Part shown: one piece after another, positions 58,588 to 64,000 of the stretch
Numbering within the stretch: the first letter of the stretch is position 1
How the letters are laid out: every line of letters starts with the position of its first letter
Assembly (NCBI GenBank): GCA_003168335.1
Contig: PMSM01000007.1
Coordinates: forward strand, 1 to 64,000
Length of the DNA stretch: 64,000 nucleotides
Direction: 5' to 3'
Origin: Blastocatellia bacterium
GTDB taxonomy: Bacteria; Acidobacteriota; Blastocatellia; Pyrinomonadales; Pyrinomonadaceae
Made by a program: the position numbers and the translations under genes
The notes under the pieces: model-generated
Databases searched by the model: none
What the model was told of the DNA's origin: nothing
Seen by the model: the letters and a program-made list of their open reading frames with translations, nothing else

Positions 58588-58995
58588 TCACTTCGGGCTG
58601 GCGGCGCGCGCGCGGCCTTTCTGGCCCGCTGCTTCTTCCTCACGCAGCCGCAGGATCAAAAGGCCATCATGATAATCGCGTTCTACAGTCGCGTGCTCGA
58701 TTGAGCGCGGAAACTGAATCATTTTTTCAAACCGGCTGTAAGTGATCTCAAGCTGGTAATGTGAGATGCCTTCTCCGCAAATACCGTCGCGCCTCGATCC
58801 GCTGATGCGGAGCACGGGACCGTCGAGCGTGATCTGGATATCCGCGGGCTCAATTCCGGCGAGGTCGACTTTCACGATCCAGCCATTGGCCGTGCGATAC
58901 ACGTCGGCCGCGGGGCACCACAAACGCCCCGATGGCCGCTTATCACGCGCGCCCTGGATCAGGCGAAAGTAACGTTCAAGCGATTCGCCGGACAT
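58588..58995 (-). CDS. Hsp20/alpha-crystallin family small heat-shock protein
   Basis: 135 residues from ATG 58995, preferred over the upstream TTG at 59013 because GAGG lies at good distance. Alpha-crystallin domain: NGWIVKVDLAGIEPADIQITLDGPVLRISGSRRD, SHYQLEITYSRFEKMIQFPRSIEHATVERDYHDGLLILRL. The IXI tail motif (LILRL) is present, the basic C-terminal extension is short. ATP-independent holdase. Same strand as lon and 48 bases upstream of its start, so probably co-transcribed as a stress operon. Confidence 0.92.
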   Translation of the reverse strand: MSGESLERYFRLIQGARDKRPSGRLWCPAADVYRTANGWIVKVDLAGIEPADIQITLDGPVLRISGSRRDGICGEGISHYQLEITYSRFEKMIQFPRSIEHATVERDYHDGLLILRLREEEAAGQKGRARAASPK

Positions 58996-59090
58996 AACAA
59001 CAGCCTCGCTCAAAAAACATTGAAAGTCTCAGGGAAAAATCGATGAGTGGATTATAAAACTTTCGCGGACGAATGTCAGGCGAAGTTTAG

Positions 59091-59155
59091 AGTACCAACT
59101 TCAGTTGGGTTTTTCATGACGCGCGTCAAAGGCCCGACTGAAGTCGGTACTCTAA
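59091..59155. repeat. Palindromic repeat, GAGTACCNACTTCAGT family
   Basis: AGAGTACCAACTTCAGTTGGG at the left and CCCGACTGAAGTCGGTACTCT at the right. Same family as 49553-49607. Directly before the ferredoxin gene end. Confidence 0.78.
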
Positions 59156-59160
59156 CCGCG

Positions 59161-59391
59161 CTAGCCATCATTTCCGATCGCTTCCACCGGGCAGCAGGAC
59201 AGAGCTTCCTCGCAAGCTGCCAGCTCAGTTTCATTTTCAGGCTGCTTGCAGACGTAGGAATAGGCGTGTTTGAAAGATCGGAGGAAGTTGTGGGGAGCGG
59301 TATCGCGGCAGACGTCGCAATCGATGCAAGCCGAATCGACATAGAAAGAACCGGCAGTGTTTTCTTTAACTTTGTCGTTTCGGTCAGGCAC
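59161..59391 (-). CDS. Small [4Fe-4S] ferredoxin
   Basis: 76 residues, GTG start at 59391. Cluster ligands: CIDCDVC near residue 22 and the distal CCPVEAI near residue 70, giving the C-x2-C-x2-C ... C-P pattern of a single-cluster bacterial ferredoxin (ACIDCDVCRDTAPHNF; YVCKQPENETELAACEEAL). Extra Cys in the middle (VCKQ, AACEEA, SCC) leave the exact ligands open. Electron carrier. The start codon abuts a repeat element, leaving no room for a normal Shine-Dalgarno. Flanked by fumC downstream and hsp20 upstream on the same strand. Confidence 0.9.
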   Translation of the reverse strand: MPDRNDKVKENTAGSFYVDSACIDCDVCRDTAPHNFLRSFKHAYSYVCKQPENETELAACEEALSCCPVEAIGNDG

Positions 59392-59394
59392 GAG

Positions 59395-59527
59395 TCCGCA
59401 GATTACGCAGATTTCACAGATTAGACAAACTCAAAAAAGTGAGATGGCAAGAGACCGGTCGTTTGTGCTGTCATAATTCTAATCGTCTTGATCGGTAATC
59501 GGTGAAATCTGCGTAATCTGCGGATCA
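59395..59527. repeat. Palindromic repeat, CACAGATTNCGCAGATT family
   Basis: TCCGCAGATTACGCAGATTT at the left and AAATCTGCGTAATCTGCGGA at the right, with a variable centre including AGACAAACTCAAAAAAG. A near twin is at 63438-63571, including the centre. Between ferredoxin and fumC. Confidence 0.82.
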
Positions 59528-59536
59528 GATTGCGGA

Positions 59537-60940
59537 TTACGGATGCGTCATCTCTTCCGGCTTAACCAGTTCATCGAACTTCTCACCCGTCAACAAGCCC
59601 AGTTCAATCGCCGACTCGCGCAGTGAGACTTTCTTTTTGTGTGCGTTCTTGGCGATCTTTGCCGCGTTATCGTAACCCACGTGCGGATTCAAAGCGGTGA
59701 CCAGCATCAGAGAGTCGCGCAGATATTCGTCGATTTGTTCGCGATTGAGGCCCAGGCCGGCAATGCAGTACTCGACAAAGCCGTGACTGGCGTCGTGCAT
59801 CAGCCGAATTGAATGCAGCAGGTTGTGAATCATCACCGGCTTGAAGACGTTCAATTCAAAGTTGCCTTGCGAGCCGGCGAAGCCAATCGCTGCGTCGTTG
59901 CCCATCACCTGCACGGCGATCATCGTGATCGCTTCGCTCTGCGTGGGATTAACTTTGCCGGGCATGATTGACGAGCCGGGTTCGTTCTCTGGAATAATCA
60001 GCTCGCCCAAACCACAGCGCGGTCCGGAAGCCAGCCAGCGAATGTCGTTGGCGATTTTCATCAAGCTGGCTGCCAGAGTTTTCAACCCGCCGCTACAGAA
60101 AACAATTTCATCATGGGCCGAAAGCGCCGCGAACTTGTTGGGATGCGATTTGAAAGGCAGCTTGGTTAGCTCGGCGATCTTCTTCGCGGCCCGCTCGCCG
60201 AATTCAGGGTGAGCATTCAAGCCCGTGCCCACCGCCGTGCCGCCAATCGCCAGATCATAAAGACCCGGCAGCGTACCGTTCATCCGGTCGATGTCGCGCG
60301 CGAGCAGGCTGGCCCAACCAGACATTTCCTGGCCAACGGTCAGAGGCGTGGCGTCCTGCAAGTGCGTGCGGCCAATCTTCACGACGTCTTTGAACTCTAC
60401 GGCCTTCGCATCGATGGCGTTGTGGACGTTCTGAATCGCCGGAATTAGTTTGTTCATCTGCTCGGCGGCGGCGATGTGCATGGCGGTGGGAAAGGTGTCG
60501 TTCGACGACTGTGACATGTTCACGTCGTCGTTGGGATGAATCGGAATCTTTGTGCCCATGACGCCGCCCGCGATTTCAATTGCCCGATTCGAGATCACTT
60601 CGTTGGCGTTCATGTTGGTCTGAGTGCCGCTGCCTGTCTGCCAGACGCGCAGGGGAAAATGCTCGTCGAGCTTGCCGGCGATCACTTCATCGCACGCCCG
60701 CACGATGAGCTTCGCCTTGTCGGCAGGCAGCTTACCGAGATCCTGATTGACCAGGGCGGCGGCTTTCTTGAGGATGCCGAAAGCGCGAATCATCTCGCGC
60801 GGCATGACGTCGTTGCCGATATTGAAATGCAGCAAAGAACGCTCGGTCTGCGCGCCCCAGTACTTGTCGGCGGGCACTTCGATCTCGCCCATCGAGTCGG
60901 TTTCGATGCGGGTTTTTGGTTTACTGGATTCTTGAGACAT
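59537..60940 (-). CDS. fumC: Class II fumarate hydratase
   Basis: 467 residues, standard FumC length. Converts fumarate to malate in the TCA cycle, a homotetramer with no iron. The fumarase/aspartase signature [16 protein letters not shown] is present, as are the substrate-site blocks [40 protein letters not shown], and [18 protein letters not shown]. Monocistronic between two repeat elements of the CACAGATT family. Confidence 0.97.
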   Translation of the reverse strand: MSQESSKPKTRIETDSMGEIEVPADKYWGAQTERSLLHFNIGNDVMPREMIRAFGILKKAAALVNQDLGKLPADKAKLIVRACDEVIAGKLDEHFPLRVWQTGSGTQTNMNANEVISNRAIEIAGGVMGTKIPIHPNDDVNMSQSSNDTFPTAMHIAAAEQMNKLIPAIQNVHNAIDAKAVEFKDVVKIGRTHLQDATPLTVGQEMSGWASLLARDIDRMNGTLPGLYDLAIGGTAVGTGLNAHPEFGERAAKKIAELTKLPFKSHPNKFAALSAHDEIVFCSGGLKTLAASLMKIANDIRWLASGPRCGLGELIIPENEPGSSIMPGKVNPTQSEAITMIAVQVMGNDAAIGFAGSQGNFELNVFKPVMIHNLLHSIRLMHDASHGFVEYCIAGLGLNREQIDEYLRDSLMLVTALNPHVGYDNAAKIAKNAHKKKVSLRESAIELGLLTGEKFDELVKPEEMTHP

Positions 60941-60961
60941 TAGGTTTTGTTTTTTTGAGCC

Positions 60962-61107
60962 AAGCCACAGATTACGCAGATTTCACAGATGGAAAAGAAA
61001 GAGCTGAAGTTCAACGCGGGTCGCATGAGACGCTGAAATGCACCGAGGTCTTTGATTGCGCCGGATCATATCTCTGCCGAGTTTCTAATCTGCGAAATCT
61101 GTGGATG
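60962..61107. repeat. Palindromic repeat, CACAGATTNCGCAGATT family
   Basis: CCACAGATTACGCAGATTTCACAG at the left and CTGCGAAATCTGTGGA at the right. Fills the gap 60941-61185 before the Ycf48-like gene together with a short unique stretch. Confidence 0.75.
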
Positions 61108-61185
61108 AACTGATCTGTACATCACGGAAGTCAACTCTTAGTCCACTCAAATAATAACATTTCGGCGCGAGACCGAGTTCATGCT

Positions 61186-63228
61186 TCAAGGCTTCACTGG
61201 TTTCTTCACTGGCGGCACGGCTTTGGGAATGTCGCCGTCATCCACCAGATTCAGTTGCTGACTGTTTTCCTGTCCGTTTAATTTCGGAGGGCCGCCACGC
61301 AAGCCGGGTGGAAGTTTCGGCGCGGAAATTTTCACCGTCGCGAGGGCTTCGGTGCGCCGCAGGATCGCGCCGCCGCGTCCCGCGACCCAGGTGTTCGAGC
61401 CGCCACGATAAGCGACCGCGAACAGCGGCGAACTTGTAATCGTCGGCTGCACTTCCCAGGTTAATCCACCGTCCCGGGAAGCCAGCACGCAGCCCTGATC
61501 GCCGGCAATCAAGATGTCATCGCGTGAGGCAACTGAAATCGCAAACAGGTTTGTCTTCACACTGCTCTCTTGATCTTTCCAGGTCTTGCCGCCGTCTTCA
61601 GTGCGCAGAATGATCCCTTTCTCGCCGACCGCATAGCCGCGCGTTTGGTCCGCGAACGCCACGGCGTACAGCCACTCTCTCAAATTATGGGAAACGTCTT
61701 TCCACGTTTCACCGCCATCTTCAGTGCGCAGGATTGTGCCGCCGGAACCGACCGCGACGCCGTGCTTTTCGTCCACGAAGCGCACGTCTTCGAGCCAGGC
61801 TTTCGTCACCGCAGGAACCTGACGCCAGACTTTGCCGCCGTCTTCCGTTTTCAGGATGTTGCCGCGCGCACCGACGACCCAACCCCGCATGGCCGAAACA
61901 AAACACACGCCCAGCAATTCCTGTTGCGTATCGGTGGCTTGTGGCGCCCAGACGGTCCCCCCGTTTTCAGTATGCAGAATCGTTCCCTGTTCGCCGACGG
62001 CCCAACCGTTGTTTTCATCGATGAAAGTGATCGCGTCCAGACGCACGTTCGTGCCGGAGGGCCGGACCGTCCAGAGCTTGCCGCCTGAGTTGGTCGCCAG
62101 AATTTTTCCGTGCCCGCCGACCGCCCAGCCGCGCGAATTATCCAGAAAGAAAATGTCGGCCAGATCGTCGCGCCCGCCTTCGGTCAGACGCTGCCAGCCC
62201 AGGCCACCATCATCGCTCCGCAGCACCAGGCCGTCGTTGCCCGCGGTCCAGCCCGTGTTCTCGTCAGCAAAGTAAACGGTCACCAGCCGCGGATTGGTCC
62301 TGACGCTGGCGGGCAACCAAAGCTTGCCGCCGGTCGCTGTGCTTAGCACCAGGCCATTGTCACCGGAGATCCACCCATGCTGCTCGTCTGAAAAAAAGAC
62401 TGAGAACAAATCGTTGGTCATCAGAACGTCGACGGGTTCCCAGGTCAAGCCGGCGTCGTTGCTCAAGATCACACGTCCGCCATAGCCTACGGCCAGGGCC
62501 CGTTTGGGCGTGATGAAAGTTGCGCTCGTAAACGGAAGCGAGCCCAGCCGCACAGCTTCTTTCCAATGGCGCCCGCCATCAATTGTTCGCAGCACGGTGC
62601 CGCGATCGCCGGTGGCCAATCCGGTGTTCTTGTTGGCAAACGAAACTGTGTAAAGGTGAACGCGGGTCGGACTTTTTTGCGCGGTCCAGGTCAAACCGCC
62701 ATCAGTCGTCGTGATGATGCAACCGTAAGTACCCACGGCCCAACCATGAGATGGACTGTCGGTGGCAAACGTAATCGAGTAGAGATGATCTTTGGTCGGC
62801 GTGTGGATCTCGGTCCATTTCTCGCCGCCGTTTTTCGTAATCACTACGGTGCCACGCGCGCCGACAACTACGGCGCGCTTCGGATCCTGCACGTAGATTC
62901 CGTTGAGACTCGCGACCAGTCGCGCACGCTGGCTCTCCCACTGAAAGCCGCCGTCCGCGGAGTAAAGAATCACTCCGTCTGAGCCCACCGCCCAACCGTG
63001 GAGCTTGTCGCCGGCGAAACGAATGGCGTTGATGGCGTTACCCTGCGGCCGAGGGTTCTGCCATTCCCAGCCGCGGTCGGTCCTTTGGGCGAGGGTAGTA
63101 GCGGCCGGCGAAGTGACGATGAAGAGAATTGAAATCAACAGACTGAAACGCAGCGAAGTTCCTGGCAAAGAGCGCAAAGGAGTACCGCTTCGCGTTCCTT
63201 TGTGGGTACCCTTTGCGTTGAGGCTCAT
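61186..63228 (-). CDS. Large secreted Ycf48/BNR-like repeat protein
   Basis: 680 residues from ATG 63228 (MSLNAKGTHKGTRS); the extension to 63339 has no better start. Signal segment FSLLISILFIVTSPAATTLA. Then about a dozen repeats of the form GWAVGxxGxILxTxDGGxTWxxQ (residues about 55-620), the Ycf48/photosystem-II-stability-factor-like and BNR pattern that folds as a multibladed propeller. The C-terminal 45 residues are Pro/Lys-rich (GGPPKLNGQENSQQ...). In non-photosynthetic bacteria such proteins are secreted with unknown roles, probably binding. Isolated gene. Confidence 0.9.
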   Translation of the reverse strand: MSLNAKGTHKGTRSGTPLRSLPGTSLRFSLLISILFIVTSPAATTLAQRTDRGWEWQNPRPQGNAINAIRFAGDKLHGWAVGSDGVILYSADGGFQWESQRARLVASLNGIYVQDPKRAVVVGARGTVVITKNGGEKWTEIHTPTKDHLYSITFATDSPSHGWAVGTYGCIITTTDGGLTWTAQKSPTRVHLYTVSFANKNTGLATGDRGTVLRTIDGGRHWKEAVRLGSLPFTSATFITPKRALAVGYGGRVILSNDAGLTWEPVDVLMTNDLFSVFFSDEQHGWISGDNGLVLSTATGGKLWLPASVRTNPRLVTVYFADENTGWTAGNDGLVLRSDDGGLGWQRLTEGGRDDLADIFFLDNSRGWAVGGHGKILATNSGGKLWTVRPSGTNVRLDAITFIDENNGWAVGEQGTILHTENGGTVWAPQATDTQQELLGVCFVSAMRGWVVGARGNILKTEDGGKVWRQVPAVTKAWLEDVRFVDEKHGVAVGSGGTILRTEDGGETWKDVSHNLREWLYAVAFADQTRGYAVGEKGIILRTEDGGKTWKDQESSVKTNLFAISVASRDDILIAGDQGCVLASRDGGLTWEVQPTITSSPLFAVAYRGGSNTWVAGRGGAILRRTEALATVKISAPKLPPGLRGGPPKLNGQENSQQLNLVDDGDIPKAVPPVKKPVKP

Positions 63229-63437
63229 CGATTTGTCTTCAGTCAACGAATTTTCGTCACGTTGGCCTTCCGCCTTCGTCGCGAGACGGAGAAAGAGCGG
63301 CCTACGGTAACGAACTGGTTTTGACGACTGTGATAACACGTGTTCTCGATGAAATGAATGGCTGTCTGGGTTTGCCGGTAGCGAGGATTATAGATTCCTA
63401 CGAATGGGAAAGCGAGCGCGAGGCGAGACCAGAACGA

Positions 63438-63571
63438 GTCCGCCGATTACGCGGATTTCACAGATTAGACAAACTTAGAAAAAGAGCATGGCAAAGCAGG
63501 CGGTTTACTGAAAGGTCCCTAATCTGATTATCTTGATAGTAATCGGTGAAATCTGCGTAATCTACGGATTA
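63438..63571. repeat. Palindromic repeat, CACAGATTNCGCAGATT family
   Basis: TCCGCCGATTACGCGGATTT at the left and TAATCTACGGATTA at the right, twin of 59395-59527, including the central AGACAAACTTAGAAAAAG. Gap 63229-63579 otherwise holds no gene. Confidence 0.78.
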
Positions 63572-63579
63572 GGCCGGCC

Positions 63580-64000
63580 TTAAAACAATTCCGGCCCGTC
63601 TTCAACTCCGTCTTCAGGCTCGGTCACACCCACCCTATCCACCGCGTCCTGCAGGACGCTGGGCTCAACATGACCCAGCGCGGCGATTTTGCGTGCGGCG
63701 CGATCGGCGGCTTCCTGGATCAAGTGGCCGGCATGACCCTGCTCCCAATTCCATTCGACTTGATGACGGGCCGCCGCATTGTCCAGGCGCTTCCACCATT
63801 CGTGATTTGTCTTGCGACGAAAACGGCCACACATTGTCTCGACGACATAGCGCGAGTCGGTGTACAGACGCACGGCACAGGGTTCGGTTAAGGCTTCGAG
63901 GCCGAGAGCGGCGGCGGCAATCTCGGCCTGCTGATTGGTTGCTTTACCCAGATAGGTTCCGAACGCGCGCCACAGTCCGCGGAAACCGAGCATCGCTACC
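63580..64000 (-). CDS. Ribonuclease H family protein, N-terminus cut by window edge
   Basis: The visible C-terminal part is about 138 residues and extends past the window end (first in-frame ATG at 63993). RNase H features: the second acid in NQQAEIAAAALGLEAL, the third in VRLYTDSRYVVETM and the fourth in EAADRAARKIA; the first Asp lies outside the window. HEWWKRLDNAAARHQVEWNWEQGHAG matches the usual W-x-x-V-K-G-H-x-G region. Cleaves RNA in RNA-DNA hybrids. The C-terminus has an acidic tail (EPEDGVEDGPELF). No neighbours visible upstream. Confidence 0.85.
   Translation of the reverse strand, partial: VAMLGFRGLWRAFGTYLGKATNQQAEIAAAALGLEALTEPCAVRLYTDSRYVVETMCGRFRRKTNHEWWKRLDNAAARHQVEWNWEQGHAGHLIQEAADRAARKIAALGHVEPSVLQDAVDRVGVTEPEDGVEDGPELF

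Overview
The window reads as chromosomal DNA of a soil-type bacterium, most likely an acidobacterium of the class Blastocatellia. This is an inference from gene content, not a database match. It is moderately GC-rich, carries an unusual number of secreted peptidases (M3, M28, M49-like, M61, two S9, plus Lon), a DUF4388 protein, an AmmeMemoRadiSam B-A fusion and Ycf48-like repeat proteins. Nearly every intergenic gap is filled with short palindromic repeats. I see no rRNA, tRNA, CRISPR array, phage or transposase gene.

Layout. 1-5.9 kb: small lipoprotein, PEP-mutase/isocitrate-lyase family enzyme, membrane-anchored alpha/beta hydrolase, secreted M3 peptidase, AraC regulator. 6.1-8.7 kb: thiC under a TPP riboswitch. 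8.7-14.0 kb: M28 peptidase coupled to a DUF1905 gene and a P-loop kinase, then a Bcp-type peroxiredoxin and an S9 peptidase. 14.1-18.6 kb (minus strand): DegT-type aminotransferase and FAD glycerol-3-phosphate dehydrogenase pair, then a small membrane protein and moaA. 19.0-22.6 kb: recF-gyrB. 22.7-31.5 kb: MEMO-AMMECR1 fusion, geranylgeranyl-reductase-like oxidoreductase, TPR, DUF4388, a secreted unknown, M49-like peptidase, DUF983. 31.5-38.4 kb: thioesterase and alpha/beta hydrolase, uvrC, PfkB kinase, MFS transporter, DoxX. 38.5-48.4 kb: a frameshifted gene remnant, M61 peptidase, esterase, a large secreted unknown, cupin, SDR, and a P460-multihaem cytochrome. 48.8-55.8 kb: Popeye-like cyclic-nucleotide-domain membrane protein, UBP zinc finger, MetX-like hydrolase, S9 peptidase, coiled-coil M15-like protein. 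56-64 kb: lon, hsp20, ferredoxin, fumC, a Ycf48-like secreted protein and a truncated RNase H gene at the edge.

Most notable observation. At least three, probably four, conserved genes (thiC, moaA, the MEMO-AMMECR1 fusion and the geranylgeranyl-reductase-like gene) contain in-frame palindromic repeat sequence that adds extra peptide in what look like surface loops or linkers. For the MEMO-AMMECR1 copy a near-identical copy sits in an intergenic gap; the two differences between them are a compensatory base-pair change in a hairpin stem. This resembles the Rickettsia palindromic elements, but here several unrelated repeat families appear to be involved. One intergenic element is nested inside another, which points to past or present mobility. 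The rest of the gene content is mostly housekeeping and secreted catabolic enzymes without an obvious multi-gene novel operon.
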